Source of the DNA: Planctomycetaceae bacterium
GTDB taxonomy: Bacteria; Planctomycetota; Planctomycetia; Pirellulales; Thermoguttaceae
Direction of reading: 5' to 3'
DNA length: 12,928 nt
NCBI GenBank assembly: GCA_031283515.1
Contig: JAITBS010000334.1
Location: 1-12,928 of the forward strand
The notes under the pieces were generated by a model. It had not been told where the DNA came from, ran no database searches, and was given only the letters and a program-made list of their open reading frames with translations. The position numbers and the translations under genes are program-made. Shown here in pieces: positions 1-6,364 of this stretch (position 1 is its first letter; every line of letters starts with the position of its first letter).

Positions 1-136
1 TAGTTTCGTCTTTCAGACGACGTTGAGGAGAGATGTTGACCGTAGGTCGCGCTTCGCTTGACCTACGGTTATGAAAATGCCACCCCTTTGGGGTGAAGAA
101 TAAAAAATAATTATTCCACAGATATATTACAATAAT
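1..136 (-). repeat. Foldback element, partial (right arm); inverted copy of the window's other end
   Basis: This arm matches the reverse complement of 12775-12910 with four mismatches over 136 bp, counted by eye. It is a string of perfect small hairpins: 6-11 with 15-20, 39-48 with 60-69 (ACCGTAGGTC/GACCTACGGT), and 81-86 with 90-95 (CACCCC/GGGGTG). It ends in the family terminus at 113-132, the reverse complement of TTGTAATATATCTGTGGAAT. The rest of the element lies left of the window. No reading frame is visible, so it is probably a non-coding mobile or structured repeat. Confidence 0.8.
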
Positions 137-253
137 TATGACTACCGAAGGTAGTTACCATGAGGAATGATCTTGCGGAAAAAATAGTTTCTGTAATCGT
201 TTTTTAGGAAAGTACAGATTGTACAGTTCACTGAAAACATAGGAACAGAACTT
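137..253. other. Intergenic stretch with a small perfect hairpin
   Basis: AT-rich spacer between the repeat arm and the 3' end of the aldo/keto reductase gene. It holds one perfect hairpin, ACTACC at 141-146 with GGTAGT at 150-155 and a GAA loop. No T-tract follows it on the minus strand, so it is at best a weak terminator for the reductase. No gene is seen here. Confidence 0.4.
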
Positions 254-1189
254 TCAACTTTTCACTAAATCAATAAATTCGGTAATATGTTGTTTTTCGG
301 TGAATCCGACAATCAATACGTCCACACAATCCAGATTTTTGACGAAATCAGTTGATTTTTTCCGTAATTCATAATTATTGGACATTTTACCTTCGCCAAG
401 AATTTTCATAGCAATAATTCCTTTTCCGGTGTTGTGTGCCGATTGAATTGCCCGAACACTTTCCTCAACACGTTGTGCAGCATTATCTTGAGGACCATCC
501 ATATTCATTCCTTCACTATTGATTCGGGCATGGATAACATCGCACCACGAAGTTTGGGCAGCGTGTTCAACAGCAGCATTGGTGTGCGTACTCACTCCGT
601 GCGCACGGATTAATCCCTTTTCTTTAAGCCGCGATAAACTTGCCATTGCCGCTTCGTTTTTGGTTGTCCAACTCTTATCGGTCATACAGTGAATCTGGAC
701 AAGATCAATATAATCCGTCTTAAATTCCCGTAAAAAACGCGGAATCGTTTCTTCAGGACTAAGCCGCTCCTTTTCAGGAATACCACCAGGCAATAACCAA
801 AGTTTCGTTCCAAGAACATAACTGTCGCGCGGTTTGCCCTTCATCGCCTCAGCAACTACAAAATGTGTTCCGTAAAGATCAGCACAATCAAAAAAACGTA
901 CCCCATGATCATAAGCACATTGGAGTAATTCAATGCCTTTGGGCCAACCCATTCGTGTCAAATCAGATGTTCGTTGACTGCCACGCATTCCTGTTCCAAA
1001 ACCAATACGGGAACATCGAATATCTTTGGTCAGTTGTACCCAAACACTAAGATCATTGTTTGACTTTTTAGCAGGCAACTGTTCTGTTGTTTCCTGTGTT
1101 GCCGCTTCCTGTGCAGAAATTGTCGTGCCTAATGCCAATGTCCCAGCACCAAGTGCCGCAATTCCAAGAAAATCACGTCGTTTTATCAT
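254..1189 (-). CDS. Tat-exported aldo/keto reductase family oxidoreductase
   Basis: The 311-residue product should be an NAD(P)H-dependent aldo/keto reductase with a TIM-barrel fold; the substrate cannot be told. The N-terminus is a twin-arginine signal: RRDFLG at residues 4-9, a hydrophobic stretch to about 22, and a likely cleavage site after ISA near 26, so the enzyme probably works outside the cytoplasm. The four catalytic residues of the family can be placed: Asp101 and Tyr106 in FDCADLYG, Lys129 in LGTKLW, and His167 in DLVQIHC. Their spacing is close to that of classical members. The C-terminal ferredoxin-like cysteine cluster found in some relatives is absent. The ATG at 1189 has no Shine-Dalgarno sequence. 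A foldback element lies 27 bp upstream, and its end supplies a TACAAT that could serve as a -10. The gene stands alone and is divergent from leuC. Confidence 0.88.
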   Translation of the reverse strand: MIKRRDFLGIAALGAGTLALGTTISAQEAATQETTEQLPAKKSNNDLSVWVQLTKDIRCSRIGFGTGMRGSQRTSDLTRMGWPKGIELLQCAYDHGVRFFDCADLYGTHFVVAEAMKGKPRDSYVLGTKLWLLPGGIPEKERLSPEETIPRFLREFKTDYIDLVQIHCMTDKSWTTKNEAAMASLSRLKEKGLIRAHGVSTHTNAAVEHAAQTSWCDVIHARINSEGMNMDGPQDNAAQRVEESVRAIQSAHNTGKGIIAMKILGEGKMSNNYELRKKSTDFVKNLDCVDVLIVGFTEKQHITEFIDLVKS

Positions 1190-1215
1190 TTTTGAATAAT
1201 TGGGTTAAAGGTTAA

Positions 1216-1473
1216 ATTATTGTAATCTATCAGTGGAATAATTATTTTTTCTTCTTCACCCCAAAGGGGTGGCATTTTCATAACCGTAGGTCAAGCGAGT
1301 AGTTGATAGTGGAGAGTTGATAGTGGATAGTTCGCACGCGGAGTAATACCATTTCGGCAGTAATTCCGCTTGCGACACTATCCACTCTCCACTCTCCACT
1401 CTCAACTCTCAACTTGCCACTGCCCCTGTCGGGGTGAAAATCGAAAAACAAAAATTCTACTGATATATTACAA
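1216..1473 (+). repeat. Foldback element with shared 20-bp termini and a large central hairpin
   Basis: The left terminus TTGTAATCTATCAGTGGAAT is at 1220-1239, and its inverted partner is at 1454-1473 (reverse complement TTGTAATATATCAGTAGAAT). Positions 1216-1298 match the arm at 12775 onward with two mismatches, including the CACCCC-AAA-GGGGTG hairpin. The core then differs: degenerate units of the GTTGATAGTGGAGA type at 1301-1330 fold onto their complement at about 1376-1415, and TCGCACGCGGAGT at 1332-1344 pairs with 1363-1375. There is no coding potential. It fills most of the gap between the divergent reductase and leuC genes. Confidence 0.82.
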
Positions 1474-1601
1474 ATTATTAAAATACTAAAAAATATTACA
1501 ACAATTCTGAAGTAAGTTTTCAGAAATAGTTACAAGATATTCTCAAATTCTTTTATTTTTTGATGTATAAATTTTAAATTTTGATTGATCAATTGAAAAG
1601 A

Positions 1602-1630
1602 TTGATTTTTTTGGTTCCGTTTTGTAGAAT
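1602..1630 (+). promoter_or_regulatory. Probable sigma-70-type promoter of leuC
   Basis: A -35 box TTGATT (1602-1607) and a -10 box TAGAAT (1625-1630) are separated by exactly 17 bp. They would give a leader of about 45 nt before the leuC ATG. The same -10 hexamer occurs in the riboswitch promoter at 7600. A 10-bp palindrome, ATTGATCAAT (1584-1593), lies just upstream and could be an operator. Confidence 0.55.
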
Positions 1631-1682
1631 AATAACAAATTTTCCCCAACTGTTCCAGCCCTGTTTTTAACACTTATTATTT

Positions 1683-3089
1683 ATGTCTATTGAAACACCA
1701 AAAACAATGTTCGGCAAGATTTGGGATGCTCACATTGTCGATCAGGAACAAGATGATCTTCTGTACATTGATTTGCATCTTTGCCACGAAGTTACTTCAC
1801 CGCAAGCGTTTGAAGGGCTTCGTCTTGCTAATCGCAAAGTACGCCGCCCCAATAAAACATTTGCGGTTCAGGATCATTGTATCCCAACACTTGACCGAAC
1901 ATTGCCCATTCTTGACCCAATTGCTAAAACACAAATTGAAACATTGCAAAAAAATTGTCGTCAATTTGGTATTAAATTATACGATATTCTTGATCCGAAT
2001 CAAGGTGTTGTCCACGTCGTTGGACCGGAACGCGGTCTTGTTCAACCCGGTCAGACCATTGTTTGCGGCGATTCACATACTGCCACGCATGGAGCTTTCG
2101 GGGCGATTGCTTTCGGGATTGGAACCAGCGAAGTAGAACACGTTTTCGCAACACAAACTCTGTGGCAAAAAATGCCGAAAACGTTTCGTATTCATGGTGA
2201 AAACGCATTACCACAAGGTTGTTCGGCTAAGGATTTGATACTTTATATTATTGGTCGTCTTTCAGTATCTGGCGGAACCGGTTATGCGGTTGAGTTTACC
2301 GGTCAACCGTTTGTCCAGTTATCGATGGAAGGCCGGATGACGGTGTGTAATATGGCGATTGAGATGGGGGCGCGTTTTGGAATGATTGCTCCAGACCAAA
2401 AGACTTTCGATTATTTGCTCGGCAGGGAATACGCTCCTGACCGGAATTTCTGGGATACTATCGTGAAACAATGGAAAAAATTACCGTCTGATCCCGGAGC
2501 TGAATTTGACAATCTTTGGTCATTCGATGCTTCGCAAGTAGAACCAATGGTAACATGGGGAACAAATCCGGGACAAGTTGTTTCTGTTACAGGAACAATC
2601 CCGAAACTTGATTCATTCCGTAACGCCGCAGATCGTAAAATGGCAGAAGCCGCGTTGAAATATATGGATTTGAAACCGGGTACTCCCATTACCGATATTG
2701 CCGTTCAACGAGTTTTCATTGGTTCCTGCACCAACGGGCGTATTGAAGATTTACGTGTAGCTGCGGATATTGTAAAGGGTAAACGAATTGCTTTGGGAGT
2801 TCGCGGGATGGTTGTTCCGGGCAGCGGAACTGTAAAACGGCAAGCGGAACTCGAAGGATTGCAACATATTTTTATTGCAGCGGGTTTTGAATGGCGTGAA
2901 CCGGGTTGTAGTATGTGCTTGGGAATGAATCCCGACAAGTTGAAACCTTACGAACATTGTGCTTCAACAAGTAATCGTAACTTTGAAGGAAGGCAGGGCA
3001 AAAATGGACGAACCCACCTTGTTTCACCCGCAATGGCTGCCGCCGCCGCAATCGCCGGACATTTCGTTGATGTACGGCAGTTGATGTAA
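1683..3089 (+). CDS. leuC: 3-isopropylmalate dehydratase large subunit
   Basis: LeuC is the catalytic, iron-sulfur subunit of isopropylmalate isomerase. With LeuD it converts 2-isopropylmalate to 3-isopropylmalate in leucine synthesis, in the cytoplasm. The 468-residue length is normal for bacterial LeuC. Family signatures run the whole length: HEVTSPQAFEGLR near the N-terminus, VCGDSHTATHGAFGAIAFGIGTSE, and FIGSCTNGRIEDLR. The [4Fe-4S] ligands are all present as Cys349 (GSCTNG), Cys409 and Cys412 (EPGCSMC), in the same arrangement as the E. coli enzyme. The start at 1683 has no Shine-Dalgarno sequence but agrees with the family N-terminus (KTMFGKIWDAH). leuD, usually adjacent, is not here; the stop is followed after 21 bp by a foldback element and then an unrelated gene. 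LeuC and homoaconitase large subunits are alike, but the sequence reads as LeuC. Confidence 0.97.
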   Translation: MSIETPKTMFGKIWDAHIVDQEQDDLLYIDLHLCHEVTSPQAFEGLRLANRKVRRPNKTFAVQDHCIPTLDRTLPILDPIAKTQIETLQKNCRQFGIKLYDILDPNQGVVHVVGPERGLVQPGQTIVCGDSHTATHGAFGAIAFGIGTSEVEHVFATQTLWQKMPKTFRIHGENALPQGCSAKDLILYIIGRLSVSGGTGYAVEFTGQPFVQLSMEGRMTVCNMAIEMGARFGMIAPDQKTFDYLLGREYAPDRNFWDTIVKQWKKLPSDPGAEFDNLWSFDASQVEPMVTWGTNPGQVVSVTGTIPKLDSFRNAADRKMAEAALKYMDLKPGTPITDIAVQRVFIGSCTNGRIEDLRVAADIVKGKRIALGVRGMVVPGSGTVKRQAELEGLQHIFIAAGFEWREPGCSMCLGMNPDKLKPYEHCASTSNRNFEGRQGKNGRTHLVSPAMAAAAAIAGHFVDVRQLM

Positions 3090-3110
3090 TATAAATAAAT
3101 ATTCAATAAA

Positions 3111-3210
3111 TTGTAATCTATCAGTGGAATTTTTGTTTTTTACGTTATAGAGTTCAGATGTTTTTTTCTGAGGAAAAGAAACAAATAAAAATGCCGCTGA
3201 TAGATTACCC
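3111..3210 (+). repeat. Compact 100-bp foldback element, likely 3'-end structure of leuC
   Basis: The termini are TTGTAATCTATCAGTGGAAT (3111-3130) and its inverted form at 3191-3210 (ATGCCGCTGATAGATTACCC). The arms continue as a T-rich stretch facing an A-rich one, and the centre holds TCAGA...TCTGA around a T-tract. The whole element can therefore fold as one long hairpin. It starts 21 bp after the leuC stop, so it may end or stabilise the leuC transcript. It is the smallest member of the family in this window. Confidence 0.78.
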
Positions 3211-3260
3211 TTTGTTTAATCGTTTACGCCATTTTCCAATTGTCACCAGAATCACCGCTC

Positions 3261-3289
3261 TTGTAATTTATGAATGGATGGAGTATAGT
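3261..3289 (+). promoter_or_regulatory. Probable promoter of the TraB/GumN-like gene
   Basis: TTGTAA (3261-3266) and TATAGT (3284-3289) have 17-bp spacing. Transcription would begin near 3296. This favours the ATG at 3352 over the upstream in-frame TTG at 3304, which would leave almost no leader. Confidence 0.45.
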
Positions 3290-3351
3290 TTTAAAATGAC
3301 GTTTTGATTGGCTTTGTCAAAACGAGTATCAACAACAAACCGACTAAAATT

Positions 3352-4248
3352 ATGAAACACATTATTTTCTTTTTTGCCGTTATTTTATTCCTTTCGAATT
3401 TTGTTTTTGCCGATGAACCGAAAAAATTTGACCGGCTTTCCGATTTTATGTGTGTTACAAAAAAAGAAGGTAAACGGCAACCAGTATCTTTTGATACGGC
3501 GATTGTCCGGTTTACCGACGAAAAGAAAAAATTCGAAGTCGATCTCATCGCCGCTGTCCATATCGGTGATAAAGAATATTATAAAGAACTTAATAAAATC
3601 TTTAAACGTTACGACTCAGTGCTTTACGAACTTGTTGCAGAGAAAGGAACAAAACCCGATAAAAGTACCGTCGAAGAGAAGAAAGAAAAAAATCTTTTAT
3701 CTGCCTTTCAATCTGGAATGGGTACATCTCTTGAATTGGATTTCCAATTAGAACACATCAATTACAAAGCCCCCAATATGGTTCACGCGGATCTTTCACC
3801 CTCCGAATTTGCGAACCGAGTTACGAATAGAGGTGATTTGATTCAGATTCTTTATCGTGCAATTATACTGGGTGTCAAAAAAGGAAAAGAAGGTCAAGAC
3901 GAAGAAATCAAAATGCAAGGACGATTATTAGGAACATTGCTCGCCTCAAATCAATCTCTCGCACTAAAACGGTTTTTCGCCAAAGAAATGATAAATCAAA
4001 TGGATGATTCCATGTGGGTTCTCGGCGGTGAAGAAGGTTCCGCCATCATCACCGACCGTAACGCCGCTGCTTTGAAAGTTCTTAGCAAGGAAATCAAGAA
4101 CGGTAAAAAGAAAATCGCTATTTTTTATGGCGGTGCTCACCTGCCGGAATTTGCCCAATCTCTTAAAAAAGATTTCAAACTGTCGCCGACAGAAACAATA
4201 TGGGTTGTTGCTTGGGATTTAACCTCCGACCACTCCGCAAGACCCTAA
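3352..4248 (+). CDS. Exported TraB/GumN-like (Tiki/PrgY superfamily) protein
   Basis: From the ATG at 3352 the product is 298 residues. It opens with a clear Sec signal (MKHIIFFFAVILFLSNFVFA, then DEP), so it is probably secreted or periplasmic. Next comes a pattern typical of the TraB/GumN/Tiki fold: AAVHIGDKEYY with His70, then SVLYELVAE with Glu93 about twenty residues later, and near the C-terminus FYGGAHLPEF with a GxxH at His263. Tiki relatives are proposed metalloproteases using such His and Glu residues; the activity of bacterial members is mostly unknown. The middle is rich in lysine and glutamate. An in-frame TTG at 3304 would add 16 residues but spoil the signal peptide, so I reject it. 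The gene appears to be a single unit with its own promoter. Family assignment is from motifs only. Confidence 0.65.
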   Translation: MKHIIFFFAVILFLSNFVFADEPKKFDRLSDFMCVTKKEGKRQPVSFDTAIVRFTDEKKKFEVDLIAAVHIGDKEYYKELNKIFKRYDSVLYELVAEKGTKPDKSTVEEKKEKNLLSAFQSGMGTSLELDFQLEHINYKAPNMVHADLSPSEFANRVTNRGDLIQILYRAIILGVKKGKEGQDEEIKMQGRLLGTLLASNQSLALKRFFAKEMINQMDDSMWVLGGEEGSAIITDRNAAALKVLSKEIKNGKKKIAIFYGGAHLPEFAQSLKKDFKLSPTETIWVVAWDLTSDHSARP

Positions 4249-4350
4249 ATAAGTGTAACCGCCTATTTTATAACCGCTGGAAACAGTTTAAGTCGTCCGC
4301 CGATTTTCGCAAAATTTTTAAAAAAGTTTCCAGAATATAATTCCATACTT

Positions 4351-4410
4351 TTTGTTTGTTTCGTTATTCTCAAAAAATAATCCTAAAATTCTGCGTAATC
4401 TGCGGACTAA
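4351..4410 (-). repeat. Intergenic repeat, copy 1 (inverted relative to 11566-11625)
   Basis: Read on the minus strand this begins TTAGTCCGCAGATTACGCAG and ends with a GAGAATAACGAAACAAACAAA-like tail. The same succession occurs on the plus strand at 11566-11625. Most of the 60 bp agrees, with a few substitutions and small gaps. It lies in the 227-bp gap between the 3' ends of two convergent genes. The rest of that gap is AT-rich without other structure that I can support. Confidence 0.65.
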
Positions 4411-4475
4411 AAATCTATAAATATCTGTGTTCCTGCGGAGGCAGTTGATAAAAATAGACAATTACAAAAAAACGG

Positions 4476-5810
4476 TTATACCTCTAATTTCCAAGGAGCA
4501 CGATATTCATAATGCAGGAGCGAGTCGGCTTTTTCGTTACCGATAAAATGTTCCGTTTCAGGATTCCATTTCAGGCGTTGTTCGACAGCAAGTGAAATGT
4601 TGGCAATCAAACTCATTGTCGTACTGCGATGACCTTCTTCGACATCCATATTCGGAACCGCACGGGATTTAACACAATCAATAAAATTACGGGCATGTTG
4701 CGCTGTAATATCAAGATTTTTGTTACCTTCCCCTAGTGTTTCATCAATTTCTTTCATCCGTTCGCCTTTCGTTTGAAATTGTCCAGGTTTTTCCGGTTTG
4801 ATAACATAACGTCCATCATTAACGTACAAAGTTCCCATTGTACCTCGAAATTCAACATAACCGGACACCGCCATAATAGGATTTGAATTGGCTTCGTAAT
4901 GGCTAAATTCAAGCAAACGACCGGAAGGGAACAACCAACTAACATGCATCGTATCAGGAATTGTCCGATCATCGTTCACCGCAAACTGACCGCCCATCGC
5001 ACAAACATCCGCCGGAGCTTTTTCCTTGAGGAACATCCGAAAAATATCAATAAAATGAACTCCATTATTCGCAATCTGTGACGAATAATCATTCCACCAA
5101 CGGAATTTATAAGGTGCAATATTGGGTTGATAATTGCGGTGATTTCGGGGACCAAGCCAAAGGTCCCAGTTCAATTGTTTCGGCGGAGTTACCGGTTTGA
5201 ATTTACCGATTCCGTCTGGGAACATGTTGCTCATGTGACAACACCGCGCCACTGTAACCTTACCAATCAATTCGTCTATATTTTTCGCTGCCAAATCACG
5301 ATAAATATTTCCGCTGCGGCGATGAATACCAACCTGAACAATACGGTTGTATTTTCGTGCAGCTTCAACCATTTTCCGTCCTTCAAAAACAGTTACAGAA
5401 AGCGGTTTTTCAACATACACATCTTTTCCGGCTTTACACGCTTCCACTGTTTGAATGGCGTGCCAGTGATCCGGAGTGGCGATAATGATGGCGTCAATAT
5501 TTTTTTGTTCGTAAATTTTTCGAAAGTCTTCGGCGATCAATGTGGACGAATTGGCAAATTTTTCTTTTGCTGCTTCAAGAGTTTGTTGATCAACATCGCA
5601 AAGAGCGGCAATTTCAACATCGGATTGTTTCTTAAATGCGTCAAGGTCTTGCCGTCCGCGATTGGCAACACCAAGAAATCCAACTCGAACACGATCATTC
5701 GCTCCAATCGTTTGACTGTACGACCGCGCTGTCTGAAATACTGCAAAACCTGTTGTTATCGCAACATTATTGGTAAATGTCCGGCGATTAATATTGTTTT
5801 TAGTTGTCAT
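4476..5810 (-). CDS. Tat-exported Gfo/Idh/MocA family oxidoreductase
   Basis: A 444-residue NAD(P)-dependent sugar or polyol dehydrogenase-like protein. A twin-arginine signal (NRRTFTNN at 8-15, then a hydrophobic segment to about 27) points to export in folded form. The Rossmann domain follows with the nucleotide-binding loop GFLGVANRG (44-52), CDVD at 71-74, ATPDHWH (111-117) and the hallmark EKP at 134-136. The C-terminal domain has LNWDLWLGP (about 213-221) and NNGVHFIDIF (248-257), with His252 and Asp255 in the usual active-site helix; these are typical of planctomycete members. The start is well supported: GAGGAG (5819-5824) sits 8 nt before the ATG. The substrate cannot be inferred, and no sugar-metabolism neighbours are present. 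The gene is convergent with the TraB-like gene and has its own upstream region. Confidence 0.92.
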   Translation of the reverse strand: MTTKNNINRRTFTNNVAITTGFAVFQTARSYSQTIGANDRVRVGFLGVANRGRQDLDAFKKQSDVEIAALCDVDQQTLEAAKEKFANSSTLIAEDFRKIYEQKNIDAIIIATPDHWHAIQTVEACKAGKDVYVEKPLSVTVFEGRKMVEAARKYNRIVQVGIHRRSGNIYRDLAAKNIDELIGKVTVARCCHMSNMFPDGIGKFKPVTPPKQLNWDLWLGPRNHRNYQPNIAPYKFRWWNDYSSQIANNGVHFIDIFRMFLKEKAPADVCAMGGQFAVNDDRTIPDTMHVSWLFPSGRLLEFSHYEANSNPIMAVSGYVEFRGTMGTLYVNDGRYVIKPEKPGQFQTKGERMKEIDETLGEGNKNLDITAQHARNFIDCVKSRAVPNMDVEEGHRSTTMSLIANISLAVEQRLKWNPETEHFIGNEKADSLLHYEYRAPWKLEV

Positions 5811-5818
5811 CTGATTTT

Positions 5819-5824
5819 CTCCTC
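5819..5824 (-). promoter_or_regulatory. Shine-Dalgarno site of the Gfo/Idh/MocA gene
   Basis: GAGGAG on the minus strand, 8 nt from the ATG at 5810. It fixes the start. It also shows that SD-led initiation is used in this genome, although most genes here lack such a site. Confidence 0.8.
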
Positions 5825-6317
5825 AATAATCAACGGATTATTTTTCATAGAAATTGTTACTGTTTAAGTTTTACGGGAGAACCGTTTCTTTCAGAGATTG
5901 GTATTATCTTTCAATCCCGTCCAAAATACAATACATCTTTTTACGCCAAAACACTTTGAAAATACGACAATGAAAAAATAACAACAAATAAAGTCACATG
6001 AAATATTACCAAATTTTCTTAGTGTTCAGAAGGTTGAGTTGGTAATTTAGGCAGATTTTTATCGGTAGAATCTATAAACAATTGTTACCAGATCGATTGA
6101 CCAACCAAACGAACCAACTAACTAAAATTTGGGAAAAAACAGTTCTGAAGGTCGATGCCATAATCACTTAAAATTCCAATGTTAAATAGATAAACCAAGT
6201 CGTAACAAGGTAAAGTGTATTCTGTCAAAGCAAGTTATGAACATGAGGAAATTTATTGGGGTTCTTGAAAATGTCGATATTTTTATTATGATGTTTTGTA
6301 ATAGATTTAATAATTTT
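5825..6317. other. Long gene-free intergenic region
   Basis: About 500 bp of AT-rich DNA between divergent genes. I see no convincing reading frame and no tRNA. It contains an imperfect foldback (6009-6132, listed separately) and an isolated 17-nt match to the conserved 3' region of 16S rRNA (6197-6213). On the minus strand TTGTAT and GATAAT, 17 bp apart and about 90-110 bp upstream of 5810, could be a weak promoter for the Gfo/Idh/MocA gene. Confidence 0.5.
6009..6132. repeat. Imperfect foldback of about 124 bp
   Basis: CCAAATTTT...TTAG at 6009-6021 faces CTAAAATTTGG at 6122-6132. Just inside, GTTGAGTTGGT (about 6033-6043) faces ACCAACTAAC (about 6114-6123). The arms differ by a small insertion. 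It does not share the termini of the main foldback family, so it is a separate, weaker candidate. Confidence 0.35.
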
Positions 6318-6348
6318 TTGACCTTCAATTCCAATACTCAATTATACT
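6318..6348 (+). promoter_or_regulatory. Candidate promoter of the Rpn gene, nearly leaderless
   Basis: TTGACC (6318-6323) is followed by TATACT (6343-6348) with a long 19-bp spacer. A second TATACT lies one repeat unit downstream (6353-6358). Transcription would start within about 10 nt of the ATG at 6364, giving an almost leaderless message with no Shine-Dalgarno site. Confidence 0.4.
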
Positions 6349-6364
6349 CAATTATACTGAATTA
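6335..6364 (+). repeat. 10-bp tandem repeat abutting the Rpn start codon
   Basis: Three units, TACTCAATTA (6335-6344), TACTCAATTA (6345-6354) and TACTGAATTA (6355-6364), end in the A of the start codon. Successive units create TATACT hexamers resembling -10 boxes, spaced one helical turn apart. Confidence 0.75.

Noticed and set aside
39..69. Relation of the ACCGTAGGTC hairpin to the TAACCGTAGG of the 16S 3' end
   Set aside because: Only about ten bases agree, and the hairpin is a perfect palindrome with a different loop.
1301..1415. CRISPR-like array of short repeats
   Set aside because: Units are contiguous, degenerate and arranged as an inverted pair without spacers.
3304..3351. TTG start 16 codons upstream of the TraB-like gene
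   Set aside because: It would bury the signal peptide and lies within about 8 nt of the likely transcription start.
5127..5867. 246-codon frame opposite the Gfo/Idh/MocA gene
   Set aside because: It is antisense to a clearly conserved gene, and its translation is cysteine- and phenylalanine-rich without any family resemblance.
5873..5920. tRNA-like ending (TTCAATCCCGTCC)
   Set aside because: The T-arm does not pair, and no acceptor or anticodon arm can be built.
6197..6213. A 16S rRNA gene or gene end
   Set aside because: Only 17 nt match; flanking sequence is unrelated and the anti-Shine-Dalgarno end is missing.
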